A stretch of 64,000 nucleotides of DNA, from assembly GCF_000512565.2 (NCBI RefSeq), contig NC_089303.1:1860001-1924000 (forward strand), read 5' to 3'. The position numbers and the translations under genes were made by a program. This document shows, one piece after another, positions 11,439 through 22,865 of this stretch (position 1 is its first letter; every line of letters begins with the position of its first letter). The DNA is from Kwoniella dejecticola CBS 10117 (taxonomy: Eukaryota > Basidiomycota > Tremellomycetes > Tremellales > Cryptococcaceae). The notes below the pieces were generated by a model that made no database searches, was not told the origin of the DNA, and saw only the letters and a list, made by a program, of their open reading frames with translations.

Positions 11439-14392
11439 ATGTCCTCCAACGCCAACGCGGAAGCTTCAACAAGTCGCGTTCCTTCCAATCCCATCAAGCG
11501 AGGGAGGAGGGAATCCCGGACAAGAGCTGATAAGGGCAGAGAGAAGGATGATGGGAGGTTGAAGAGCCCCGAACCATCAGGGAGCTTGCGCGGTGTAAGT
11601 CCAAGAAGTGGAGCTAGAGAAGGAGGATCAACAGCCAGGAGAGTCAGGACTGTACCTCGTGAGTCATTTGAGCCATCCGCGATCCGTAGAATAGCGTTTC
11701 ATTGGTTTTGTCCGATTTCACTGATGTTCATTCTTCCTCAGCGTCCGCAATATACGAGCCACCTACTCCGCCTTCACCTGTACATTCACCCCTTCCTCAT
11801 CCTGAACACACCGCCGCACCATTCTCACCTCCCGAGCAACCCAAGAAACGACATCGCATACGATATTCCAGTTCATCCGACTCCGCAGTAGACAGCGATG
11901 ACGAGAGTAGTGATGATGAGCCTCCATGGTGGACGTTCACTCAACGAGGTATGGCTAAACTTAGAGCGAAAAGCTTGCATCGTAATGGGAGGGATGTAGA
12001 ACAAGGTGGTTCCGCAGCTCCACAAACTCAAACTCAAGGTCAAGGTCATTTGACAGAAGGCGAATCAGGTAGAGAGAGCGGCAGGGAATTTCCCTTTTAC
12101 CACAAAGAGCGAAACCGCATGAGCGGTGTATTCTTACCTAGCTCAAGGAGGAGTTCGAGAGATAAAGAAGGTATACCTGCCTCGAACACACCTTCATCGT
12201 CTTTGAAGAACATCCGAAAACAAAGCGAATCCCCTGCAGCGTCTTTATCTGGACCAACGAACAAACTCCTTCATCCAGCCCCGATCCGATTTTCAAATGG
12301 TCAGCCTTTCTTTCGAAGATCAACCCATCGTCAAGATACGGCAAATCCAGCGGATACAGATCATGTTGCGCCAAAATTGAAACGCACGAAGAGCGTACCG
12401 ACGCGACCTGCTTCAGCACCTACCTCACCCACTGTCGAAGCTCCTAGTCCAGGAATGACCACCCTAGTGAACGATGATATCAGTTCCAGGTTGCCTTCTA
12501 GCGAGTCGCAGCAACAGCCCAAATTATCAACGGAACTAGCGGAACCTCTTTCCCCAAGACGGATGGCAAAGCGTCAACTGACAGCACCGAATTTCCCAAA
12601 ATTCTTCAGGCGGAGTGGCATTGAGACGGACGAGGAGCCGATAGAAGCTCTAACAGATACGGAAGTCATACCTTCTACACGTAATAGGAATAAAACCACA
12701 CTTTCGAAGCCAGTTGCGATTCCAGGTGTGAACGGTTCGAACCTGTCGACGCCAAATGGCAGTAGCCAGATGATCAGATCCAATACTGGTGAATCAACTT
12801 CAACACCTGATCAAGGAACGTCAACGCCGACTCGACCGAAAAGTAAAAGACGCTCAACAGCCATGTTACGTATACAACTCCCGCCTCCGATAACGAATCG
12901 ACTGAAAGACGGCTGGCATGCTGGAAGCTGGCAAGATGCTTTATACGGTTACTATGAAGAAGGCGGTGAAGGCGGTGCACCAAATGCTCAAGCTCCCACT
13001 ACTGCTAGACCACCTAGATCTCGAAGACCTACTGCCAAAGATCTCACTTCGAACAAAGGTGAAGAAGATCCTATAACTCCTCAGAAAGCAGAGTTTATCA
13101 TGACCGGTCCAGACGACGAAAGCAATCGGAAATCGCAAGTGACGCCCGACCAGAACGGTGCTGGTGCGAAAAATGGGGATACTTCGAAAAAAACGAAATC
13201 AAGGAGACAAAAACGGTATAGACAGGCTCTCGTTCCCCCCACACCCTCTGGACTTGGCTTCACGCCTTCAACAAGGTATCCTGCTGGAAGCGAGTATCCA
13301 TGGCACCAAAGCGAAGACCAGAATGGCAATGGCGATGGCAGTTTGGCTCAGCAGAACAGTGTTGAAAAGTCATCCGGGTTCAATTGGGAGAATAGCTTGG
13401 CTCAGAAAGAAGCGAAATCTCAGAATGGAAAAGGACATAGTAGCGGATTGATCGGCGGCGAGATTCTAGATAGACACGATACGATGGCCACCACGACTGC
13501 GACTCATTCGACGTCGCCAAGTGTTAGAAGAGGTAGTGAAAAGGGATGGTGGTGGAGTTTGACTGAACGGAAGAAAAGGAAGGAGAAGAAGAAAGCTAGA
13601 AGGAGACAAGTTGACACGGATTGGAAATCCAGGTATCGAAGAATGCTATTCCTCGATGCGAGAGTAACGATTTGGATCAGGTTGATGAATCTTGCTATTG
13701 TTGTGGTATCCTTGGGTGGGTCAATCAATCTAACTAGGACTTAGTACTCAAGCTGACTGATCATTATCTCTTTCACGTCATTTGACGATACAGGTCTGGT
13801 GATCACAATTCGACTAGAACTGGAACAACTACGTTTACCAGGCTTAATGGGTTCCTCAACAACGCTGATCATGTCTTACTCATGCTTGACCATCTTACAC
13901 GTGCTCACCGCTATCTATCGAGAATATTTCGGGAAACCCATCGGGCTATGGGGTCTTCGTTCCAAGATGTTATGGGTCTGCCTCGACCTGTTATTTGTCG
14001 CTTTATGGTCCTCTGCAATGTCCCTCGCTACCAACGACCTAATTGCGACTCCGTTGGAGTGTACGCAGGGGACCGCATGGTGGAGAAAAGGACTTTCAGC
14101 TGAATATTCAGCGCTTCTCAATGACTTGGATGACCTTTCTTCCAACTACACTATCATTCCTGACTCGACTCAAATTGTCCAGTCGAGTGTCTCGCACTCC
14201 CTTTCGGTCACTTTACCTTCTTCGATCCTTGATTCGCCCCTTGCGCACGAAGCGTGCAGAAGACAAGCGGGGTGTATCGCCCTTTCGTTACTTTCGCTGC
14301 TGCTTTACGGGGGCAATATGGTGATTAGTTTGTTCAGGATTTTCGAGACTGTTAGAAGGACGGCGAATGTCAGTAAAGCTGTTAGCTATTAG
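11439..14392 (+). CDS. SRF1-like integral membrane protein with long disordered N-terminus
   Basis: Exons 11439-11658, 11742-13715 and 13794-14392 join to a 930-residue protein. The first 650 residues are Ser/Pro/Arg-rich and probably disordered. They contain an acidic patch followed by 'DDEPPWWTFTQRGMAKLRAK' near residue 150. The last 280 residues hold about four hydrophobic segments: LAIVVVSLGLVITI, a second one before EYFGKPIGLWG, LLFVALWSSAMSLA, and a final one around LSLLSLLLYGG. A Lys/Arg-rich stretch (KKRKEKKKARRR) precedes the first segment. The PPWWTFT motif and the EY-GKP-GLWG loop between membrane helices resemble fungal Srf1, a regulator of phospholipase D (Spo14). This assignment is from memory of the family and is moderate. 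A generic multi-pass membrane protein is the safe reading. Confidence 0.7.
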
Positions 14393-14988
14393 CTATTAGT
14401 ATTAGCTATTAGGTCTTGGTCATGAGCTATCAATTCATTTCATCATCTATGCTACTGGTCTACTGGTCCGGGGCAAAGATGCAGATACACGATGATTACT
14501 ATTACGATTACGATCATGCATTGCATAATTCGCTTTGTCATTAGTGTGATTGGATGTGCAACATACTTTACCTGATGTGCAGGATGATGAAGAGGGCCTG
14601 TCCGTTGTATGGTGGCGAAATGAAAATAGAAACAAGTGAGGAATGCCAAGCCAACGTGGTAAGATTACTGAGCGTATTGGCGTCATTTCACTTCTCACGT
14701 TACGAATACGAGTGCACTGTTGGGCGTTTTGTGTTCGTATTCCTGAGTTTGTCTTTCTCAAATTGCATTGACATTCCACACAGGTGATATTGATACTCTT
14801 CTGACTTCTTAGCGGCAGGAGCTTGAAGAATCCACCTTGAATTCTCATCAAACAGGAATACATCCCCCGTCACTCAACGACGTCAATGAGATAAACGGCA
14901 ATCAGTGAATAGACCTCAAGTATATCGATCGTCCTTCAACAAAAAGCGACTCGTTCAACACGTTGCACGTAGGGATCCAAGCGCAACA
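14393..14988. other. Intergenic region
   Basis: This region lies between two plus-strand genes. It begins with short TATTAG repeats right after the stop codon and then has mixed sequence with T-rich parts that fit a terminator. Open frames on the minus strand here (for example 14447-14863) have irregular composition and no supported product. The open frame upstream of 14989 starts at a GTG at 14905, so it gives no better start for the next gene. Confidence 0.45.
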
Positions 14989-17011
14989 ATGCCATTTCAC
15001 CTACCGAGCTTGATGAGCAAGCACGACGACAAGAAGGACCGACGTGAATCTCAAAACGCAGAGGATAAACCAGCTTTCATACCTACGGGCACTAACAATG
15101 GCAGCGGCGATAGTCGACGCAAGAGCTTACAACTCGAACGTACCATATCCCTCAGCAGCAACAACATCAACACCAATAACAACAATAGTGTTCTTGATGG
15201 TGGTTTGAGAACAGGTTCTCCAAAGCCCTTATCTCCATCTCCCACGCCCACGCCCAGTACAAGGGATGCATCTACGACCACCACCACAACACATCGACCC
15301 GGCCAGAAACACCGAAGTTCATCCTCTACCAGCGGCCTTCAAAGCATCCTCAAGAACCCTACTTCTCCTTCTATCTCCGGATCAGAGTACACAACTACTT
15401 CAGGAAGCGGGAGTGCATTTTTAGCTGGAAGAGGGGATGGGAACGCTAGTGGGATACATAAACGAATGTCATCTTTAGCATTCGACCGAACAGACACTAT
15501 CGAATCCATCAATACTCTAGACGATGACATCGACGACTTTGAAAGCACATCCAATGGTGGAAGAAGCGGTACCGGTACCAATTCCAACCCGTCAACACCT
15601 GCAACATCAGTATCATCGTTCAATAACCAACATTGCCCTTTACCTAATAATGGAACAACGACGAAATTCCCGTTTTTCATGATGACCCTCTCCTCGGTCT
15701 CGACGCTGTCGTTCATAGCTCTGCCGATACCGATGCGGACGATCGTGATTGAGGCGATTAACGGCGCGTGGAAAAGGGGCATAAGCAAGATACAAGAGGT
15801 GGATTACCAGCCTGAGCTCATGCGCAAACATAGAGAAAAGGGATGTGATTCCGGAGTATGGGAGGTCACGATGAAAGGGGAAGCGTGGATGCCGACGAGC
15901 AGTGAACAGGTGTCGTGAGTTTTGCGTGTCCACAACTATCGCCTCGATCACAATCAATATTTCAATCTCGATCACTATCTCCATCTCCATCACTACCTCA
16001 ATCTCAATCACAGCCGCAACAACGACGCTGGCCACCACTACGTCGAGATCATAGATGAAGATGTATCTGTCTTCCTCAAAGATGTGATATCGCCACAGCG
16101 TTGGAAGACCCATAGACGATAGACGGGACGCTGATGTGGATGAATGTAATGCTTCAGGTCAAAACGGATACTGCTTAGACTGATGACTGAATTCGCGAGG
16201 GAAGGGTACGACCTCTCTTCATCATTCCGAACTTCCGCTAAAGGTCAGTCAATAAGATCATTGATGATCCCAACTATATACCCCTACCCTTTACGCTCAA
16301 GTCAAATCCGCAAATCTCAATACGGGCGCTGAGGCTGACACTGATACAATACCGTAGACTCAGGCAAAGACGCTCTGATATTTCTCCTTGATGAGCCGGA
16401 TCCAGACCCTATCTTCTTCGCCGTGGCGTTCTATTCACACGATAGGATCTGGATCATCGACGCCGAAGCAGACGTCGGCCAAGCGCTCGAAGAAGGGATC
16501 AAGAATTGGTGGGTTGACGGACTGCGCGATGCGAGAGTCAGGGAGAGGCATTGTAGGGAGTTAAGATTGAGAGGTGCACCTTGTAAGTGATTTCATCATG
16601 CGTACCAATCCTATGCCTTTCTTGCGCTTCATTTGGCGGAAAGATTGTGGTCTGCTACGATATGATTCCATCTGGTCTAATGTTCTCCGATGTGATTCGA
16701 AATAACGATCAGAGCTGATCGGGGATCATTCTTCCTTTGGTCGCTTCGATGCTATAGGGACAGCCCATTCGACCCAATCGTTGATCTCGGCAAGATGCAT
16801 CCACTTGACAATTATGAAATTGATAACTCACTGCGATACGGGGTACGATTTCGTAGGATCGGTAGATATGGCTGATAAAGAAGAAGGAGAGATGCCGGTG
16901 ACTTTTTACAGGAAGAAAAGGGATAATGACTATACGGGGGGACATGGACACAGATGGAAGATGGTTGATTCGGAAGGGAATGGTCTTGGTCTTGAGACTG
17001 TCATCTCCTAG
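14989..17011 (+). CDS. Unknown protein with two copies of one conserved domain
   Basis: Exons 14989-15914, 16158-16243, 16358-16582 and 16758-17011 give 496 residues in a single frame. The first 230 residues are low-complexity (Ser, Asn, Thr, Gly). After 'FPFFMMTLSSVSTLSFIALP' there are two similar segments. The first is 'VWEVTMKGEAWMP' followed by SSEQVSSKRILLRLMTEFAREGYDLSSS. The second is CRELRLRGAPWTAHSTQSLISARCIHLTIMKLITHCDTGYD. They share the pattern L/M-x-G-x-x-W, a Ser-rich helix of about 20 residues, a GYD, and a strand with DxxKxxL/P. I recall this pattern from unnamed basidiomycete proteins, with no known function. The first intron (15915-16157) is long and has a pyrimidine-rich run of CATCTC/CAATCTC. 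The alternative acceptor for exon 4 would give an early stop at 16873 and would break the domain. Confidence 0.75.
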
Positions 17012-17714
17012 TCTCGCCCTGACTTTTTAAGTCGAGCTCCCAGTCGGCTTCATGGTTTCATAATAACACTTCACAGAGCTTGGGGTTAGCGGGCGGATTG
17101 GTGATCAGGAAGATCAGGAAAAGTATATATTGTTAGGAGGACAAGGGAATAGATTTTTTATGTTGATTTGTATATGACTGTCACTACTGTTTGTAAATAG
17201 ATTAGACGCTACTTAAGATCGAAATTAACATGTACTGTGGATATCACATCATGCTGATGCCGCCGTCGCCTCTTTGACAGTGAAAGCAATAGCGATAGCA
17301 CGAAGCAAGGGCTGCTGAACAGGCGTGGACGAAGGACGCTGGATACTTGATCACTATTGCCTTATCCGCCGTTCATGCGATGAAGTGCACTCTACATCGA
17401 TGACTTTCATGAATCATAAACTAGAGCATGACTCAGCAAATTGCTTCCCTTTGCTTTCACTTGACTGTGATGACTTCTGCTGAGACAACCGGCTACGTGT
17501 CTCGAAGCATGTGAGCAGCTGATCATGCATGCAGCAATGAGATATCGAGTTGGATTCAGGATCAGGATGATAAATAGTCGCGTCTCTTTGACCCTTATTC
17601 GTTTATTTTCCCCTTTCCCCATAATTCCATAATTTACACTTGACGCTGATACCACCCCCACTCGTACGATTCATTAGATTATCGTTGTTCTCATTCGACT
17701 TTTCCTCTTGCCAG
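17012..17714. other. Intergenic region
   Basis: This 703-bp stretch separates two plus-strand genes. The first half is AT-rich and fits 3' UTR and termination signals. The second half should hold the promoter and leader of the thiolase gene, and a T/C-rich run lies just before its ATG. No protein-like ORF is visible. Confidence 0.45.
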
Positions 17715-19645
17715 ATGTCCATCAGAATAACACTATTCACATCTTTACTTCGCAGATCATCCTCTTCTTCACTGCAGTCCAACCTCAGAAGAACGCCATT
17801 CAGCCAAACCAGCAGAATGGTAAGTTTCCTAACCACATTAATTAGCTCGGCTTATTCAACCATTCAACCGATACTGACACCTGACACCCATCAGTCCACC
17901 CAATCAGTGTACATCGTCTCAGCCTCTCGAACGCCCGTAGGAGCCAAAGACGGGTCCCTCGCGACTCTCACTGCACCCCAACTGGGTGTTGTAGCCGTCA
18001 AGCATGCGCTAGAGAAGGCCGGCGTCGCTCCTGAAAAGGTCGAGGAAGTATACCTGGGGAATGTAGTTCAAGCTGGAGTGGGTCAGTCGCCTGCTAGACA
18101 AGTAGTCATTGCTGCTGGGTGAGTCAACTTTTGCTCCAGCGATACGGAATGATTATCCTCTGTATCGTCAACATGACCTCACCTTTTGCTCGTTGCCTGT
18201 TGAAAAGACTGAATAATGCTTGCCAATGCTAGAGCTATTGCTAACTCAACATATAAATCGTTGTCTTCCTTAGTATCCCCGAATCCACCGACGCTACTAC
18301 CATCAACAAGGTCTGTGCGTCAGGTATGAAAGCTATCATGCTTGCCAGTCAAAATATCCAGTTGGGACAGAGAGGTATCATGGTAGCGGGTGGTATGGAG
18401 AGCATGTCCCAAGCTCCGTGAGTCTGATAACCGTCGCAGAGCTGGGCACAGTCAATGAAATTGCAGCTGATCAAGCGACTCTGTATTTCGCCTCCTTCTG
18501 TTCTATTAATACGCTGTCCACTTTACCCTGCAACCTACACCATCTCACCCAATACCGATACACGACAACTTGATCTTCGCAAACAGCTTCCTCGTTCCCC
18601 GACACCCACCAGGATTCGGCCACTTCGAGACCAAAGACTCGCTCGTTGTCGACGGTCTCTTCGACGTGTACAATAAAGTTCCCATGGGTAACTGCGCCGA
18701 CGCCACTGCTCAGAAACACCAAATCACAAGGGAAGACCAAGACGACCACTGTCTCTCGTCATACACTCGTGCCGAGGAATCATGGGCCAAAGGACTGTTC
18801 GACGACGAGATCGCCCCTGTTACGGTTAAAACTAGAAAGGGTGATATCGTGGTTAAGGAGGACGAGGATTATAAGAAATTGCTCAAGGAGAAATTCAGAT
18901 CGATCAGACCGGTCTTCACAAAGGACGGTACTGTGACCGCTGCCAATGCTTCGTCATTGAACGACGGTGCTTCGGCGGTAGTCTTGGCTTCCGGCGATGT
19001 GGTAGAGAAGGAAGGTTTGAAACCCCTTGCTAAGATTTTAGGTGAGTTGCATCGATACGTACTTTACCTACCCGAGACGAAAAGAGCTCCGAAACATTCA
19101 CATGCTCGCTCTAAGCGAATCGGTGATTGGTGTATGAACCTCCCGCTAACATATCATTTGTCAATTGCTACAGGCTACGCCGATGCCGCTTGTGCACCTA
19201 TAGATTTCCCAACCGCCCCGACTCTCGCCGTACCCCTCGCATTGAAGAACGCGGGCGTGTCAAAAGAAGACATCGCATTATGGGAATTCAACGAAGCGTT
19301 CTCAGTGGTGGCTTGTGCGGCTGAGAAAGTCTTGGGATTAGATAGGAGCATCATCAACGTCAAAGGTGGTGCGGTCGCTTTGGGTCACGTGAGTATCAAA
19401 GAGCAATCTCTCCCCTCGTAGTATCACCGCACATTGCCCTCTCATTGGTCTGCCTCACGAGTGAATGACGACAGAGCTTTAGCTGACGCTGACTTTGATT
19501 TGATCGATGTAAACAGCCCATCGGTTCATCAGGTTGTAGAATCGTAGTCACTCTTGCACACGCTTTGAAGAAGGGCGAAAAGGGTGTAGCTGCTATCTGT
19601 AACGGTGGAGGTGCCGCTTCTGCCATCGTCATTGAGAGATTGTAG
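17715..19645 (+). CDS. Acetyl-CoA acetyltransferase (thiolase), probably mitochondrial
   Basis: This enzyme condenses two acetyl-CoA to acetoacetyl-CoA, or runs the reverse reaction, in ketone-body, isoleucine or mevalonate metabolism. Exons 17715-17819, 17895-18118, 18274-18417, 18587-19041, 19174-19388 and 19517-19645 give 423 residues. The acyl-accepting Cys is in 'INKVCASGMKA'. The conserved tail motifs are 'ALGHPIGSSGCR' (His) and 'AICNGGGAASA' (second catalytic Cys). The N-terminus (MSIRITLFTSLLRRSSSSS...) is Arg/Ser/Leu-rich without acids, which looks like a mitochondrial targeting sequence. An in-frame Met ends exon 1, so initiation there would give a cytosolic form with ERG10-like length; this is inference. 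Length and motifs match biosynthetic type-II thiolases. Confidence 0.93.
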
Positions 19646-20086
19646 TCGGAGACGGAGACTCATGAAGTGTATATTTGGTGCTTGGGCAGCTTAGCTTGAT
19701 GATCTGTCTCACATGCATAAAAGTGACATGATTCGGCTCGAGCTGGAAAAGTTGACTCGCACTTTCGCTTGGGAGCATTACGTATTGTCAAAACCTAGGT
19801 CGATCAAGAAATTCATGGCAGATTACAAAGCATAAGGACATTATGATTTGCTTGCATTGCATAGCCGTTTTAACAACAATACAACGAGAGAGGTCAAGAG
19901 GACCTCGGGGAATTAACGTCAAGTTCATGGAGTTTGGCCCCCTACAAGATACGAAGTAGATTGTCATACCAACCAAATTGAACCAGATCAAAACAGACTG
20001 ACTGACTGACCGGACCGTAAACCCTCAAAACTCAGTACAACGACCCTTTCATTGCCTTTTCCCCCTTATACATTACATTGAGGGTA
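19646..20086. other. Convergent intergenic region
   Basis: This region lies between the 3' ends of the thiolase gene (plus) and the PX-domain gene (minus). I see AT-rich termination-type sequence and no ORF with coding character. Confidence 0.45.
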
Positions 20087-21312
20087 TCATCGTACACCTT
20101 CTTTACCTGTAATCCAATTCCCGACCACCGACGCTTGACCGCCCTTTCCCATCTCAGGATGTAGGATCACGGCGCGCAAGAAACGCTGCAGGCGGGGTTG
20201 ACGTTGTTCCAAGAATTCTTGGGAGAATTTGGCTGTTTAATCCGTCAAGCAGTGAGGGGAAGGCAATTCGGATGAGTCAGCTTCGAAGCTCTTTATTGTC
20301 TCTACCAAAATATCTGGCATTCTTTTTCTACCAATTCGGACGCCGGATCGAACTCACAGAAATGGGCTTTCGAAGGTAATGGAGGGATAGCCTCTTTAAG
20401 CGTCTATGTATACAGACCACACGCATCGCCTCGTATCAGTCTTATTCTGATTGATGAGCCATTAGACAGTGAGACGGGGCTGGATCATTGACATACGGGA
20501 TATTTCGCCTTGAGGGCGTTTCGTAGATTGACGAAATCCGTATATCGCCTCAAAATCTCGATTGTGCCTCCCTGCATCATGACACCAATGAGCAAAATCA
20601 GCTTATTTCTGACTTCCACAAATACTTGCACTGAGATGTCAAAATGGATACGAATAGACGTGACTGAGCTGAAGAGGACTGCACTCACATTTCTCAATGT
20701 AATGGTAATATCATAAACGACATACGCTCCCAGTCTCGCTACTGCTAAATCTTTCCAATCTCGTCCTCCTACGACCTTCCATCCTTTGATTACCACCTGT
20801 TTCGCAAAGACCTCTTGTGCCGATGCATCGATTCCCATTTGTATGCCAGAGCCAGTACTGATGCTGCTACCTGGATACGAGGGAGGTAACTCGTCGTGAA
20901 TCTCTACTATCCCAGGAGAAGATAATGGTGATACAGTACGCTTCTTCTTCTCTTTTTCTGCTTGATGCATCTTGACTAGATCCCTCAATCCTAGAATAGG
21001 CTTGGTAGATCCCCCATCTGGACCTGATTTGAAATTTGACTTCGAGTCCGCAGAAGAGACGACAGTCGGAACATTGGCTAGATGGTCGAAAGTCTCTTCG
21101 TCCGATGTCAAAGACGAGTCGGATCCACCTGGAGAAGGGGGTATGAGTATCAACGAGGACTGGAGACCATCCTCATGATCATCGTTGACGTTCTCATGGC
21201 CAGTCCCGTCATTGTCAATCAAGCCCGACGGGGATCTCGGCCGTTCTGCATCGTCTGGCTGGTCCTGATGATCGAGTCTGAGAATGGATAACGAAGGCGG
21301 AGAAGAGGTCAT
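20087..21312 (-). CDS. PX-domain phosphoinositide-binding protein (Ypt35-like)
   Basis: Exons 20689-21312, 20497-20571, 20358-20403 and 20087-20232 (minus strand) give 296 residues. The first 150 residues are acidic, Ser/Pro-rich and likely disordered. A PX domain follows: GWKVVGGRDWKDLAVARLGAYVVYDI, then 'GGTIEILRRYTDFVNLRNAL' with the phosphoinositide-binding RRY(T/S)DF motif. After this come the proline loop AIPPLPSKAHF and the last helix 'FLEQRQPRLQRFLRAVILHP'. PX domains bind PI3P on endosomes and vacuoles. The short, single-domain layout with a disordered N-terminus resembles fungal Ypt35-type proteins; that subfamily call is moderate. A two-codon upstream ORF (ATG CGA TGA, 21309-21317) overlaps the start codon and could lower initiation. 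Confidence 0.85.
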
Positions 21313-21317
21313 CGCAT
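21309..21317 (-). promoter_or_regulatory. Minimal two-codon upstream ORF overlapping the PX gene start
   Basis: On the minus strand the sequence reads ATGCGATGACC. An upstream ATG-CGA-TGA ORF therefore ends on a TGA that shares bases with the main ATG (ATGA overlap). If the mRNA starts upstream of 21317, ribosomes could terminate and reinitiate at the main start. The transcript start is not known, so function is inferred. Confidence 0.4.
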
Positions 21318-21813
21318 ATTGGTTGAACCGGTATTGGACGTTCGTGCAGCCTATCCAGTTGACATGGTACGAGGTGATTGGCTACGATGATATTCTGACC
21401 AGGTGCGACCTCCAATATTAAGTGGTTGTGATCTCACTCTATGCTTCGTTGGCGAGTCAATCTCTCCAAGTCGAGTCACACTAGCAGACATCTCACTAAC
21501 TCGCTCGCGCACTCACTCATCCGGGCCGAACACCAGAGGAACACCTTTGACCTTTGATCGTCATCCAATAAAGTCATGACATCATCACCTTTTTCCTGTC
21601 TCCAATTGATTGATCCCGTTCTCGCTCTTCCTACTTGGAAAGTTCGACGATCGATGCTTTTCAGATGCTTCAACACCGTTAGTCCGTTGGTCTACCTCGT
21701 AAGAAACGTCGGTACAGCAAAGCAGACACCGTTTCAGACCGAAAACCAGAGACAGACACTTCACTCGCATTAACGAACTTCGATATTGACCGCACAGGCA
21801 GACGCTCGGTAAT
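21313..21813. promoter_or_regulatory. Divergent promoter region PX protein / COA6
   Basis: This 501-bp interval separates the divergent starts of the PX gene (minus) and the COA6 gene (plus). The open frames in it are short and on both strands, with no protein-like composition. No clear TATA box is seen. Confidence 0.45.
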
Positions 21814-22497
21814 ATGGTATTCGGTTTCGGTTCCTCCTCTTCTTCCGCCTCTTCATCTTCTTCGTCAGCGTCATCGTCATCACCGACCCAAGATGGACTA
21901 GGCCCCGAACGACCAGCTCCGACGAGAGAAGAACGGAAAGCATGTTGGACTTCGCGAGATATCTATTTCGGGTGTTTGGATAAGAATCACGTCATACAAG
22001 CTGGTGATGAGATACAGCCTGATCCCAAAGGTAATGGTATTGGGGTCTCAAAAGTCTGCGGGAGGGAGAGAGAGGGGTATGAGAAGGATTGTGGGAAAGC
22101 ATGGGTAAGTCTAATCTAGTCTGGCTAAAAGTATTGTCCATGTGCCCGGACATCTCTTTTATATATTGCACCGTCCACCATCGATTTCGATCGGGATTTC
22201 TTGTCCCCTTGTACAGCAGTGAGGGTGTCGGGCGTTACAAGCGCGTCAAATCGATGTGTCCAACATCGATCATTGGCAAATCGATGTATTTTGATGAAGT
22301 GTCACCATGAGCGCTAACGAACGTATCAAAGCTGACTGCTCATCATTGGCACGCTTCCACAGATCGATTACTTCAATAAAAGACGAACTCTCGAACTCCG
22401 CCGTCAAGCTACGATCGACGCAGCTGAGAAAAGTGGGAATAGGGATAAAGCGGACGCTTGGAGGAGTGTCAGTGGGGGAGGATCGAGTGGACGTTGA
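21814..22497 (+). CDS. COA6: Cytochrome c oxidase assembly factor 6 (COA6)
   Basis: COA6 is a small intermembrane-space protein that helps deliver copper to the CuA site of cytochrome oxidase. Exon 1 is 21814-22104 and exon 2 is 22363-22497, giving 141 residues. After a Ser-rich N-terminus comes PTREERKACWTSRDIYFGCLDKN, with a CX9C pair. It is followed by KVCGREREGYEKDCGKAW, a CX10C pair, and then IDYFNKRRTLE. The CX9C-CX10C arrangement and the W between motif and helix are the COA6 signature. The family is usually 80-130 residues; the extra length is the Ser tract at the start. The 258-nt intron between the exons shows no coding sequence. Confidence 0.9.
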
Positions 22498-22865
22498 TGA
22501 TGGTCTGAATGTCTATGGGGGGTTGAGGAGATGGTGATATTCCGGATACCAACCGACGTAGCATTTCTAACACGACACAATGATATGATAGTCACCCTTC
22601 ATTCCTATGTACAACGCGATAGCACTATTAGTTTACCGCATTTGCGGATGCAATGAGTGAAAACTCAAGCTTAATTGCCAGGAAACTTTTAGCTCAGATC
22701 TCACTTGACCTCGAGGGACAACTTAGACAATTCACCTCTCCTGACAAGTGAGAAAATCCAATCTGATGATCGATACATGCTACACTACGATTTCATTCAA
22801 CATGACTAACTATCTGCCCATCTAAGAACTTTGGTCATTCACCACACTCCTTAATCCACACCGTT
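22498..22865. other. Convergent intergenic region
   Basis: This region lies between the COA6 stop (plus) and the alcohol dehydrogenase stop (minus). It contains short T/A-rich stretches that fit 3' ends, and no gene is seen. Confidence 0.45.

Noticed and set aside
12734..12743. Another GGTTCGAACC motif
   Set aside because: It lies in the coding sequence of the SRF1-like gene with no T run or A box nearby, so it is a chance match.
15640..16113. 157-codon minus-strand ORF with long Val/Ile/Met hydrophobic runs, resembling a membrane protein
   Set aside because: It is antisense to a supported plus-strand gene and crosses its pyrimidine-rich intron. The hydrophobic run is just the complement of the CATCTC/CAATCTC repeat.
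16781..17011. An independent plus-strand gene at the 3' part of the duplicated-domain gene
   Set aside because: The frame is the last exon of the gene above, joined at 16758. Total length is a multiple of three and the second domain copy is completed.
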